Origin: Myxococcus flavus
GTDB taxonomy: Bacteria > Myxococcota > Myxococcia > Myxococcales > Myxococcaceae
NCBI RefSeq assembly: GCF_050038885.1
Contig: NZ_CP143624.1
Location: forward strand, 3,224,001 to 3,288,000
Length of the DNA: 64,000 nucleotides
Direction of reading: 5' to 3'
This document shows, in pieces, positions 38,735 through 47,236 of the stretch. Under the pieces are notes generated by a model that made no database searches, was not told the DNA's origin, and worked only from the letters and a program-made list of their open reading frames with translations. The position numbers were made by a program, and so were the translations under genes. Within the stretch, counting starts at the first letter, position 1. The number at the start of each line of letters is the position of its first letter.

Positions 38735-40447
38735 ATGACGTCTCCGCTCCGTTCGGGTCGGGCGCTGCTGCCCACGCTCGTCCTGATGCTGTCCTCCGTC
38801 ACCGGCTGTGATGACGACACGCCCACGCCCGTTCCCGACGCGGGGACTCAGCACCCCACGGACTCCGGAACGGATGGCGGCACCGACGACGCGGGGACGG
38901 ATGGCGGTCCCTCGGAGCCGTGGGACGGCAGTTACACGGTGCTCGACGACCCGGGCGACTGGATTGACCGGGGCGCGTTCTCCGAGTGCCGGTTCACCGC
39001 CACCAACCCCACCCTCGAGGAATGCGAGGACCCGGCGAACTTCGACCTGTCGTCCTGCAACGCCGACCAGCTCGCCGCGGTGGCGCCACACGGCATCTAC
39101 GCGGGCGACGGGCGGGGAGCGCGGCCGCTGGAGGATGGCGGCACATCCGTCACGCCGGGAGTCGCTGGCTTCCAGCTCTTCTCGGACGGGGGCACCGATA
39201 CGCTCCTGGGCAGGCCCCTCACCACGCGGATGACGGACGGCGGCAGGTTCTTCCTCTCCGCCCGGCAGACGCACCCCGCCCTCGGGGAGCAGGTCTTCTC
39301 CCTGGCCGGCTGCGAGACGCCCAAGCCCGGCTTCATCACCGGCTGCTACGTCACTTGCCGGCAGACGCCCCAGTTCTACACCTGGACCCCGGGGACCTTC
39401 GAGGTCGAGCGCGCGGAGCGCAGCGGTGAAGCCGAGGTCTCGGGTGGGCTGCAGCTCGTCTCCGAGTCCTTCGTGGAGCTGGGCATGCCGGCGGACGTCT
39501 ACGTCACCCACGGCCACGCCTACGTGGTGTCCCTCAACCGCTCCGGCCGCTTCGGCGGGCTCACCGTCTTCGACGTGAGCGACCCGGCGCACCCCGTCTT
39601 CAAGACCTCCATCAGCCTGCCAGGTGACTCGTACTGGAACGGCGTATGGGCCAAGGACAACGCGCTGTACGTCGCGAGCGCCGACACCGGCGTCTCCGTC
39701 TTCGACATCTCCAACCCGGGGGCACCGGAGTTCGTCATGGGCCTGCCCGGCAACGGCTACGCCAACGTGCACACCGTGCTGGTGGATGGGGACCGGCTGT
39801 ATGCGTCGGACATCACCGACTACGTGGGCAGCACCCGCGTCTACGACGTCAGCACGCCGCTGGCGCCCGTCCTGCGGCAGGTCATCACCCTGCCCGAGCA
39901 GTACGCCCTGGGCGGGCCGCATGACTTCTTCGCGTACCAGGACCGCCTCTACATCAGCAACGCCTTCGGCGGTTACTCCGTCATGGATGTCAGCGACCTG
40001 GAGAACGTGCGGCACCTGGGACAGTACTTCTACCCGGGGTTCGGCGGCTTCGCGCACCACAGCGCGGTGGGCACCTTCGCCGGACGCACCATCGCGTTCG
40101 AGGGCGGCGAGTTCCCGGGCTCGCACCTGCGCGTCCTGGAGGTCTCCGACCCGGCGAACATCGTGAAGATTGGCGAGTACCGCATGCGGTACTCCACCTC
40201 CATCCACAACATGATTCTCAAGGGCGAGCGGCTGTACATCGCCTGGTACCACGAGGGCCTGCGCGTGCTGAACGTGGCCAATCCCACCCAGCCCCGGCAG
40301 GTGGCGCACTTCAACACGTTCCGGGACAGCGACCCGAATCGAGGGGACAGCCCCTTCGAGGGTGCCATCGGCATCCGCGTGCCCGGGGATGGGTACGTCT
40401 ACGTCGTCGACACCTCGCGCGGGCTGCTCATCTTCAACGAGCTGTGA
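38735..40447 (+). CDS. LVIVD-repeat lipoprotein, paralog A
   Basis: 570-residue surface lipoprotein. Signal MTSPLRSGRALLPTLVLMLS, lipobox Cys in SVTGCDDD, then a Thr/Asp/Gly linker (TDSGTDGGTDDAGTDGG). The C-terminal two thirds are LVIVD-type beta-propeller repeats with the signature YVxSxxxGxxVFDVSxPxxP: LTVFDVSDPAHP, VSVFDISNPGAP, TRVYDVSTPLAP, YSVMDVSDLENV, LRVLEVSDPANI, LRVLNVANPTQP. The protein ends VYVVDTSRGLLIFNEL. An upstream Cys-rich domain (SECRFT, EECEDP, LSSCNADQ, AGCETPKPGFITGCYVTC) precedes it. Function unknown; likely cell surface adhesion or binding. Tandem paralog of the next gene. Confidence 0.88.
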   Translation: MTSPLRSGRALLPTLVLMLSSVTGCDDDTPTPVPDAGTQHPTDSGTDGGTDDAGTDGGPSEPWDGSYTVLDDPGDWIDRGAFSECRFTATNPTLEECEDPANFDLSSCNADQLAAVAPHGIYAGDGRGARPLEDGGTSVTPGVAGFQLFSDGGTDTLLGRPLTTRMTDGGRFFLSARQTHPALGEQVFSLAGCETPKPGFITGCYVTCRQTPQFYTWTPGTFEVERAERSGEAEVSGGLQLVSESFVELGMPADVYVTHGHAYVVSLNRSGRFGGLTVFDVSDPAHPVFKTSISLPGDSYWNGVWAKDNALYVASADTGVSVFDISNPGAPEFVMGLPGNGYANVHTVLVDGDRLYASDITDYVGSTRVYDVSTPLAPVLRQVITLPEQYALGGPHDFFAYQDRLYISNAFGGYSVMDVSDLENVRHLGQYFYPGFGGFAHHSAVGTFAGRTIAFEGGEFPGSHLRVLEVSDPANIVKIGEYRMRYSTSIHNMILKGERLYIAWYHEGLRVLNVANPTQPRQVAHFNTFRDSDPNRGDSPFEGAIGIRVPGDGYVYVVDTSRGLLIFNEL

Positions 40448-40555
40448 GCCGGCCCGGGGCGCCTCTTTCCGGCGCTCGCGGCGACCTCTAAGCTGGAGGC
40501 AGGGCGCCCGGTGGTCGGGGCGGGCGCCCCATCTCTCCACACTCGAGGCTCCCGC

Positions 40556-42163
40556 ATGTTCCGTCGTGCCGTGCGTCCGCTGCTGGCGCTCGCCTGCGCC
40601 GCGTCGCTGTCCGCCTGTTCCTCGTCGGAGCCCGCACCGCCCGCGCCTCCTCCCGAGCCGCCGGCCTATGACGGCCCCTGGGCGGTGGTTCCGGAGCAGG
40701 GTGAGTGGGTGGACCCGGGCCCGTTCGAGACGTGCCCCACCCTGAGCGCCCAGGCCGCGTGCGGCGCCCCTGAGACGTTCGTGGTGCCGGGCTGCGACAT
40801 GGGCTCGCTGGCGACCCTGGAGCGGCAGGGCGCCATCTACCGCGCGGAGATTCGCTACGAGCTCCCGAGCAGCGGCGGCGGCACCCGCAGCGCGCCCGGC
40901 AGCGGCGGCTTCCAGTTCGATGCCGCCGGCCAGCCGCTGTCCGTCATGGGCCGCACGCCCAATGCCTCCTCCGTGGAGGGCGAGCGGTTCGTCCTCTCCA
41001 CCGAGTACACACGCACCTCCAACGAGACGGACCGGCTCACCTTCGCCGCGTGCCGCGCCCAGGGGCCCCGCAGCCTCTCCGGCTGCTTCACGTGGTGCCG
41101 CAACGGAGCGCTGCACTACCTGGGCTCCTTCCGCGCCGAGCGCATGACGTGGCGGGAGGACGAGCCCGAGTCCTCCGCCCTGGAGCTCCTCTCCGAGTCC
41201 TTCGTGGAGCGGGGCACGCCGGTGGACGTGTACGTCACGCGTGGCCATGCCTACGTGGTGTCCATCAACGCGCCCCAGGGCGAAGGCGGGCTCACCGTCT
41301 TCGACGTGCGCGAGCCCCGCGCGCCCGTGCAGACGGCGTCCTTCCAGCTCCCCAGCGACGGGTACTGGAATGGGGTCTGGGCCAAGGACAACGCGCTGTA
41401 CGTCGCCAGCGGGGACGCCGGCCTGCTCGTGTTCGACCTGGAGAACCCGGCGCGGCCCACCTTCGTGCGCAACCACCCGGGGAACGCCGGCCCCATCAAC
41501 GTTCACACCGTCTTCGTGGAGGGAGCGCGGCTCTACGCCATGTCGCCCTCCCCCAGCCAGGAGACGCTCATCTTCGACATCGCCAACCCGCTGGAGCCCC
41601 GGCTCCTCACCCGCTACGCATACCCGGGCGGCACGGGCTACCCGCACGACGCCTTCGCGTACGGCGGGCGCCTCTACGTCAACCACACCACCGACGGGTT
41701 CCTCATCGTGGGGCTCGACGGCGAGACACCGTCGTTGCTGGGCCGGTATGGCTATGCGCACGCCTTCAGCCATGCCAACGCGGTGGGCACGTTCAGCGGC
41801 CGCACCGTGGCCTTCGAGGGCGGCGAGACGCTGGGCGCCCACGTGCGGGTGCTGGACGTCACGAACCCCACGGGCATCGCGAAGATTGGCGAGTACCGGC
41901 TGCGTGGCCTCACCTCCATCCACAACATGGTGCTGGTGGGCACGCGCCTCTACGTCGCCTGGTACCACGAAGGCGTGCGCGTGCTGGACGTATCCAACCC
42001 CGCCCAGCCGCGCGAGGTGGCGCACTTCAACACCTTCCGGGAGACGGACCCGCGCCGGACGGACGGCATGTACGAAGGCGCCATCGGCATGCGCGTGCCC
42101 GGTGACGGCCACGTGTACGTGGTGGACACGTCGCGCGGGCTGCTCATCTTCGACGAGCCATAG
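40556..42163 (+). CDS. LVIVD-repeat lipoprotein, paralog B
   Basis: 535-residue lipoprotein with the same build as the gene upstream. Signal MFRRAVRPLLALACAASLSA and lipobox SACSSS, a Pro-rich linker, a Cys domain (FETCPTL, AACGAP, PGCDMGS, AACRAQ, SGCFTWCR), and LVIVD propeller blades (LTVFDVREPRAP, LLVFDLENPARP, LIFDIANPLEP, VRVLDVTNPTGI, VRVLDVSNPAQP) ending VYVVDTSRGLLIFDEP. Start ATG 40556. It lies 108 bp after paralog A in the same direction. The pair probably arose by tandem duplication followed by clear divergence, judging from the many substitutions between them. Their ends are close to a stop of the convergent signalling operon (10 bp). Confidence 0.88.
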   Translation: MFRRAVRPLLALACAASLSACSSSEPAPPAPPPEPPAYDGPWAVVPEQGEWVDPGPFETCPTLSAQAACGAPETFVVPGCDMGSLATLERQGAIYRAEIRYELPSSGGGTRSAPGSGGFQFDAAGQPLSVMGRTPNASSVEGERFVLSTEYTRTSNETDRLTFAACRAQGPRSLSGCFTWCRNGALHYLGSFRAERMTWREDEPESSALELLSESFVERGTPVDVYVTRGHAYVVSINAPQGEGGLTVFDVREPRAPVQTASFQLPSDGYWNGVWAKDNALYVASGDAGLLVFDLENPARPTFVRNHPGNAGPINVHTVFVEGARLYAMSPSPSQETLIFDIANPLEPRLLTRYAYPGGTGYPHDAFAYGGRLYVNHTTDGFLIVGLDGETPSLLGRYGYAHAFSHANAVGTFSGRTVAFEGGETLGAHVRVLDVTNPTGIAKIGEYRLRGLTSIHNMVLVGTRLYVAWYHEGVRVLDVSNPAQPREVAHFNTFRETDPRRTDGMYEGAIGMRVPGDGHVYVVDTSRGLLIFDEP

Positions 42164-42172
42164 CCCCGTGGC

Positions 42173-44197
42173 TCACGCCTCGATGCGGTTGCGGCCGTTC
42201 TCCTTCGCCCGCAGCAGCCGCGCGTCGGCGGTCCGCAGCAGCGCCTCCACGGTGTCGCCATCCCCTTGCGACACCGCGATGCCGGCGCTGAACGTCACGT
42301 GGAAGGGCTCGCCGTTGTCGCCCTCGAACGTCATGGCGGACAGCTCCGCCGCGGTGCGGGCGAGGATGTCCGTGGCGCTCCCCGCGTCCTCCCCCAGCAG
42401 CCCCACCACGAACTCCTCGCCGCCCCAGCGGCCGCGCACGTCCTCGCGACGGAAGCGCGCGCCCAGCAGGCGGCCCAGCCACATCAACACGCGGTCTCCC
42501 GCCAGGTGGCCGTAGCGGTCGTTCACGTGCTTGAAGTGGTCCACGTCCAGGAAGCACACCGCCAGCGACTTCCCCTGACGCCGCGACTCGGCCAGCCGCG
42601 TGCGCAGCCCGTCCAGGAAGGGCCGGCGCAGCAGCAGGCCCGTCAGGGCGTCCCGCTCCGCCCGCTCGCGCGACAGCCGCGTGCGCTCCAGGCGGGCCTG
42701 GACGCGCGCCCGCAGCTCCTCGCGCAGCACCGGCTTGGAGAGGTAGTCATCCGCGCCCGCCTGGAAGGCCGCGAGCCGGAACTCCAGGCCCAGGTGGGCC
42801 GTAATCAGCAGCACCGGCAGCTCCTGCCACTCCGGCGTGGAGCGCAGAATCCGGCACAGGTCGAAGCCGCTGGGCCCCGGCATCTGCACGTCGAGCAACA
42901 GGAGGTCCGGCCGGTGCTGGGCCAGTGCCTCCATCAGCCCGTGCGCGTCGTTCAGCCCCACCACCTCCACGTGGTCGCTGGCCAGCGCCTGCGACAGCGC
43001 GGTGATGGCGTCCGGGTCGTCATCCACCACCAGCACCCGGGCGCGCTCCGGGCGTCGCGCCGCGACCATGCGCTCGACCGCGGCGGAGAAGTCCTGTGCG
43101 GTGAAGGGCCGGGGCAGGAAGAGGGATGCCCCCGCATGCGCCGCCGCCACCCGGTCCTCCAGCACGTCGCGCGTCCCCGTGAAGGCCAGCGGCAATACGG
43201 GCAGGCCCTCCTCGGCGCGCAGCGCATGGGCCGCCTTCAGGCCGCCCAGGGGACCTCCCAGGTCCATGTGCAGCAGCACCCCGTCCACCCACCGCCGCCG
43301 CACCACGCCGCAGGCCGCGTCCGCCGTGCGCGCCGTCACCACGCCCACGCCCAGCTGCTGCCCCAGCCGCTCCACGTCCGCCAGCAGCTTCGCGTCCTCG
43401 TCCACCACCAGCAGCACGCCCTCGGAGGACGGGGGCGGCGCGGCGGCGGGCTTCACCGGCACCGCGGCGGCGGCGGCCAGCTCGCGGAAGGCCGCGTCCA
43501 GCGCCGCCACGTCCACCGGCGCCCCGCCCCGGGCCGGGAGGAGCACCGCCTCGAGCTCGCCCGCCCGGAGGCTCACCTCCGCGAAGCCATAGCTGCCCGC
43601 GGTGCCGTGCAACTTGTGGACAACCGTGCAGGCTGGCGCCAGGGCCTCGCGCTCGCCGGACCGCACGCGGACGAGCAGCGCCTCCAGCTCCGCCACCTTG
43701 TCCTTGAGCCGGGCGCCGTACTCCGCGTTGAGCGCCGCGATGCTGGCGGCCAGGTCCTCCTCCAGGTCCACTTCCTCGGCCGCTTCCTCCAGCGCCTCGG
43801 GCGGCGGTGGCGGAGGCAGGACGGGCGCGGGGAAGAGCTGGCTCACCCAGACGAGCAGCTCCTCCGGCTTGTAGGGCTTGTGGATGATGCGCACCACGCC
43901 GAGCTGCCGCGTGAGCAGCTCGTGGCTCTTCAGGTCCTTCCAGAAGGCGGAGGCGAAGAGGACGGGCAGCTTCGGCTGCGTCTTGCGCAGCTCGCGGATG
44001 AAGTCCGCGCCCGTCATCCCCGGCAGCAGGCCGTCCACGATGGCGGCGTCCACCGGCCCCCGGGCGAGCACGGCCTGGGCCTCCGCCGCGGTGCGCGCGG
44101 ACTCCACGCGGTAGCCCTTCTCACGCAAGAAGGCGCAGACCAGGGACTGCAGGTCCCGGTCGTCTTCCAGGAAGAGGAGCGTCCTGCCACTGCTCAT
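42173..44197 (-). CDS. Multi-receiver diguanylate cyclase (REC-Hpt-like-REC-REC-GGDEF)
   Basis: 674-residue response regulator that makes cyclic di-GMP. An N-terminal receiver has acidic residues EDD and Asp in DAAIVDGLLPGMTG. An Hpt-like helical region follows with ACTVVHKLHGTAGSYGFAE (phosphoacceptor His). A degenerate receiver comes next (LLVVDEDAKLL, but HMDLGG at the active-site strand), then a good receiver (VLVVDDDPDAITAL, DLLLLDVQMPGPSGFDL). The C-terminal GGDEF domain is intact: FLDVDHFKHVNDRYGH, signature GGEEF at 592-596, and an I-site RxxD (RRED) five residues upstream, which suggests product inhibition. Start ATG 44197 overlaps the kinase stop (ATGA). Confidence 0.94.
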   Translation of the reverse strand: MSSGRTLLFLEDDRDLQSLVCAFLREKGYRVESARTAAEAQAVLARGPVDAAIVDGLLPGMTGADFIRELRKTQPKLPVLFASAFWKDLKSHELLTRQLGVVRIIHKPYKPEELLVWVSQLFPAPVLPPPPPPEALEEAAEEVDLEEDLAASIAALNAEYGARLKDKVAELEALLVRVRSGEREALAPACTVVHKLHGTAGSYGFAEVSLRAGELEAVLLPARGGAPVDVAALDAAFRELAAAAAVPVKPAAAPPPSSEGVLLVVDEDAKLLADVERLGQQLGVGVVTARTADAACGVVRRRWVDGVLLHMDLGGPLGGLKAAHALRAEEGLPVLPLAFTGTRDVLEDRVAAAHAGASLFLPRPFTAQDFSAAVERMVAARRPERARVLVVDDDPDAITALSQALASDHVEVVGLNDAHGLMEALAQHRPDLLLLDVQMPGPSGFDLCRILRSTPEWQELPVLLITAHLGLEFRLAAFQAGADDYLSKPVLREELRARVQARLERTRLSRERAERDALTGLLLRRPFLDGLRTRLAESRRQGKSLAVCFLDVDHFKHVNDRYGHLAGDRVLMWLGRLLGARFRREDVRGRWGGEEFVVGLLGEDAGSATDILARTAAELSAMTFEGDNGEPFHVTFSAGIAVSQGDGDTVEALLRTADARLLRAKENGRNRIEA

Positions 44198-46722
44198 GGC
44201 GGGTGTGCCTTTCTCGCCAGCAGGCCGTTGAGGAGGTCACGCACGGAGGAGACCAGCTCCTCCTCCGAGGCCCGCGACTTGGTGAGGTGCCGGGTGACGC
44301 CCAGGGTGAGCTGCCGCTCGTCCGTGCGCGTCAGGTCCCTGCCCGTGAAGACGATGAGCGGCGTGGCGCGGCCCCGGCCCTGACGGAGGATGTCCACCAC
44401 CTCGAAGCCGTCCAGGCGGGGCAGGCCCACGTCCAGGATGATGAGGTCCGGCGTCATCTCTCGCGAGAGCTCCACGGCGCTCTCGCCGTCGGCCGCCTCG
44501 AACACCTGCACGCCCAGCCGCTCCATCCGCGCGCACAGCGTTTGCCGGGTGCTGGCGTCGTCGTCCACCACCAGCACCCGCGCCTGTCCCGGCTGCCGGG
44601 TGGCGTAGCGCAGCGACTCGAGCAGCCGCGACTCCTCCAGCGGCGGGGGCATCCAGTCCACCCAGTGCGGCACGCCTTCCGCCTCGTCCGAGCGCCCGGA
44701 CAACGCCAGCACGGGCAGCGCGTGCGTGCGCGGCTGCTCCCGCAGGCGGCGCACCCAGTCCAGGGCCTGGCCGTCCGGCCAATGCATGTCCACCACCAGC
44801 GCGTCCGGCAAGTCCGTGTCCAGGTGCCTGGCCGCCTCGGCGAGGCTGGTGGCGCACCGCACGCGGTAGCCTTCGTGGGACAGCAGCCCGCGCAGCCGCG
44901 ATGCCAGCTCCGTGTCCGCGGTGGTCACCAGCACGTCATGCAGGGCCGTGTCCCGGGGCACGTAGGCCGGCGCCACGGCGGGCGCGGGCGTCACCGACTC
45001 CAGCGTGAAGGTGAAGGTGGAGCCCTGGCCCGCCTCGCTCTCCACGTGGATGCGGCTGCCGTGCTGCTCCACGATGGCCTGCGAAATCGCCAGGCCCAGG
45101 CCCGTCCCGCCCTTGGAGCGGGTGTCCGAGCTGTCGAGCTGCTGGAAGCGTCCGAAGAGACGCGCGCGTTGCTCCTCGGAGATGCCAGGGCCCTGGTCCA
45201 CGATGCTGAAACGCACGCGGCCGCCCGCCTCTTCCCCCACCCGCACCGTCACGCCCGCTCCCTGGGGGGAGAACTTCACCGCGTTGGACACCAGGTTGGT
45301 GAGCACCTGGATGAGCCGGTCCCGGTCGCCCTTCACCCGCGGCGCGCCCGTCACCTCCGCGTGGAGCGACACGCCCGCTCCGTCCGCCATGCCCTTGACG
45401 CCCGCGAGGGTGGCCTCCACCAGCTCCGCACACTCCAGGGAGGCGACCTTCAGCTCCAGCTTCCCGGCCTCGATTTTCTCCAGGTCGAGGATGTCGTTGA
45501 TGAGGCGGATGAGGCGCTCGGTGTTGGTGCGGGCGATGCGCACCATGTCCTGGGCCTGGGGCGGCAGGTCGCCCACGATGCCGCCCTCCAAGAGGCCCAG
45601 GGAGCCGCGGATGGAGGTGAGCGGTGTGCGCAGCTCGTGGCTGACGGTGGAGATGAACTCGTTCTTCATCTTGTCCACGGCCTTGTGCTCGGTGAGGTCG
45701 CGCACGAAGACGGTGTAGCGGGGCGGGCCGTCGCTGGGCACGCGGACGATGGTCAGCTCCGCGGGGAAGGTGCTGCCATCCATGCGCAGGCACGGAGACT
45801 CCAGCCGGGTGGCCTGTCCCGAGACCGTGCTCCGGCCCGCGGCCAGCACCTTCTGCCGGGCCCCCTCCGGCAGCGCCGCGGGCATCGCCACGGAGAGGAA
45901 GTCGCGCCCCACCACGTCCGCGGCGGCCACCTGGAAGGTGCGCTGCGCGGCGGGGTTCAGCTCCAGCAGGTCACCCCCGCCGTCCAGCAGGAGGATGCCG
46001 TCCGGCGAGGCCTCCAGGATGGCCGCCTTGCGCGCCTCGCTGGCGCGCAGCTCATCGTTGGCGGCGGACAGGGCGCGGGTGCGCTCCTCCACCCGTCGCT
46101 CCAGCTCCTGGTTGAGCGAGGCCAGCTGGGCGGTGGTGCGCGACAGCCGCAGCACCACCACCAGCACGTAGGCGACCAGCGCCAGCGACACCATGAAGAA
46201 GATGATGCGCGAGCGCTCGTTGCGCGCCTGCGTGCGCTCGTACAGCTCCAGGTAGGTGACGATGACGCGGTCGGCCCGCATGCTGGCGGTGCCCTCCAGC
46301 AGGGCACGGAGGGCCGCGTTCGCCTCGGACTTCGCGCCCCGTGCGTCCGCGGCGCGGACCCGCTCCAGGAGCGCGGCGCTCTCGTCCAGGGCTTTCAAGT
46401 ACAGGTCCAGCGCCGCGTTCATCGTGCGCCGGTCCATGTCGGTCAGGAAGGAAGGGAACTCGCGCAGCGCTTCCGCGCGGGCCCGCAGCGCGGCGAAGTC
46501 CTCCGGGTCCGTGCCGTGCAACGTGCGCAGGCCCAGGCGCTCGCGCAGCACGTCCATCTCCAGGTCCGCGCTGGATACGCGCAGGTGCCGCAGCGCGCTG
46601 CGATAGCGGTCGTTCTCCGACGTGGACCAGGGGCGGCCCATGGTGAACAGACCGCACAGCAGCAACAGCACGCCCGCGGCCACCACGCCCGAGCGACGCG
46701 AGAGCCCAAACGGCTGGCTCAT
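44194..46722 (-). CDS. Hybrid histidine kinase (TM-PAS-HisKA-HATPase-REC-REC)
   Basis: 842-residue membrane sensor kinase. The N-terminus has a membrane helix (GVVAAGVLLLLCGLFTMG), a periplasmic helical sensor of about 150 residues and a second helix (IIFFMVSLALVAYVLVVVL). A coiled coil and PAS domain (ILEASPDGILLLDGGGDLLE) follow. HisKA carries His362 in STVSHELRTPLTSI. HATPase_c has N-box NLVSNAVKFS, G1 DQGPGI and G2 GTGLGLAIS. Two C-terminal receivers follow; the first is degenerate around DALVVDMHWPDG, the second is intact (DLIILDVGLPRLDG, with Lys in HLTKSRA). 4-bp overlap with both neighbours. The trigger is unknown. Confidence 0.94.
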   Translation of the reverse strand: MSQPFGLSRRSGVVAAGVLLLLCGLFTMGRPWSTSENDRYRSALRHLRVSSADLEMDVLRERLGLRTLHGTDPEDFAALRARAEALREFPSFLTDMDRRTMNAALDLYLKALDESAALLERVRAADARGAKSEANAALRALLEGTASMRADRVIVTYLELYERTQARNERSRIIFFMVSLALVAYVLVVVLRLSRTTAQLASLNQELERRVEERTRALSAANDELRASEARKAAILEASPDGILLLDGGGDLLELNPAAQRTFQVAAADVVGRDFLSVAMPAALPEGARQKVLAAGRSTVSGQATRLESPCLRMDGSTFPAELTIVRVPSDGPPRYTVFVRDLTEHKAVDKMKNEFISTVSHELRTPLTSIRGSLGLLEGGIVGDLPPQAQDMVRIARTNTERLIRLINDILDLEKIEAGKLELKVASLECAELVEATLAGVKGMADGAGVSLHAEVTGAPRVKGDRDRLIQVLTNLVSNAVKFSPQGAGVTVRVGEEAGGRVRFSIVDQGPGISEEQRARLFGRFQQLDSSDTRSKGGTGLGLAISQAIVEQHGSRIHVESEAGQGSTFTFTLESVTPAPAVAPAYVPRDTALHDVLVTTADTELASRLRGLLSHEGYRVRCATSLAEAARHLDTDLPDALVVDMHWPDGQALDWVRRLREQPRTHALPVLALSGRSDEAEGVPHWVDWMPPPLEESRLLESLRYATRQPGQARVLVVDDDASTRQTLCARMERLGVQVFEAADGESAVELSREMTPDLIILDVGLPRLDGFEVVDILRQGRGRATPLIVFTGRDLTRTDERQLTLGVTRHLTKSRASEEELVSSVRDLLNGLLARKAHPP

Positions 46723-47096
46723 CCTGGCACCAGCTTGCGAATCTCCTGGGGCAGCGTCATGGGGTCGAAGGGCTTGCCGATGACCCCCAGCGCGCCCAGC
46801 TCCAGGTAGCGCGCCACCTCCTGCTTCTGGATTTTCGCCGTCATGAAGATGATGGGCGTGTGCGCCGTGGCCTCCTCGGCGCGCAGCCGGCCGAAGGTGG
46901 TGGGCCCGTCCATGCCCGGCATCATCACGTCCAGCAGGATGAGGTCCGGCTTCTCCGCGCGGGCCTTCTCCAGCGCCTCGGCGCCGGATGCGGCGAGCAC
47001 CGTCTGCCAGCCACCCACGCGGCTCAGGCTGAGGTTGCCAATGGTGCGGATGTCATCCTCGTCGTCGACGAGCATCACCTTGCGAAGGGGCGTCAT
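46719..47096 (-). CDS. Single-domain response regulator (CheY-like)
   Basis: 125-residue stand-alone receiver domain. Acidic pair in MLVDDEDDIRTI, phosphoacceptor Asp in DLILLDVMMPGMDGPT, switch Thr/Ser in IIFMTAKIQK, and Lys in IGKPFDPMT. No output domain, so it acts as a phosphotransfer or protein-binding switch. First gene of the three-gene operon; the stop overlaps the hybrid kinase start (ATGA). Probably receives phosphate from that kinase. The order REC, hybrid kinase, REC-GGDEF suggests a phosphorelay ending in c-di-GMP control. Confidence 0.94.
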   Translation of the reverse strand: MTPLRKVMLVDDEDDIRTIGNLSLSRVGGWQTVLAASGAEALEKARAEKPDLILLDVMMPGMDGPTTFGRLRAEEATAHTPIIFMTAKIQKQEVARYLELGALGVIGKPFDPMTLPQEIRKLVPG

Positions 47097-47236
47097 GGCT
47101 GGGCCTGGATTCTACCAGGGCCCCCAGGACCGCCCGCCGCCGCGACAACGCCGGGGATGGGACCACCCCAGGGAACGGTCCGTTACCCGCCACACGGCGA
47201 GTCCAGGCGCTCGCCGTCCCCCGCGGCGTGAGGGCG

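Noticed and set aside
37541..42112. A 1523-codon open frame on the minus strand, continuous with truB and running antisense through both LVIVD genes
   Set aside because: Only the last 300 residues are TruB; the rest is a chance antisense frame in high-GC DNA opposite well-recognised genes, with no start or domain.
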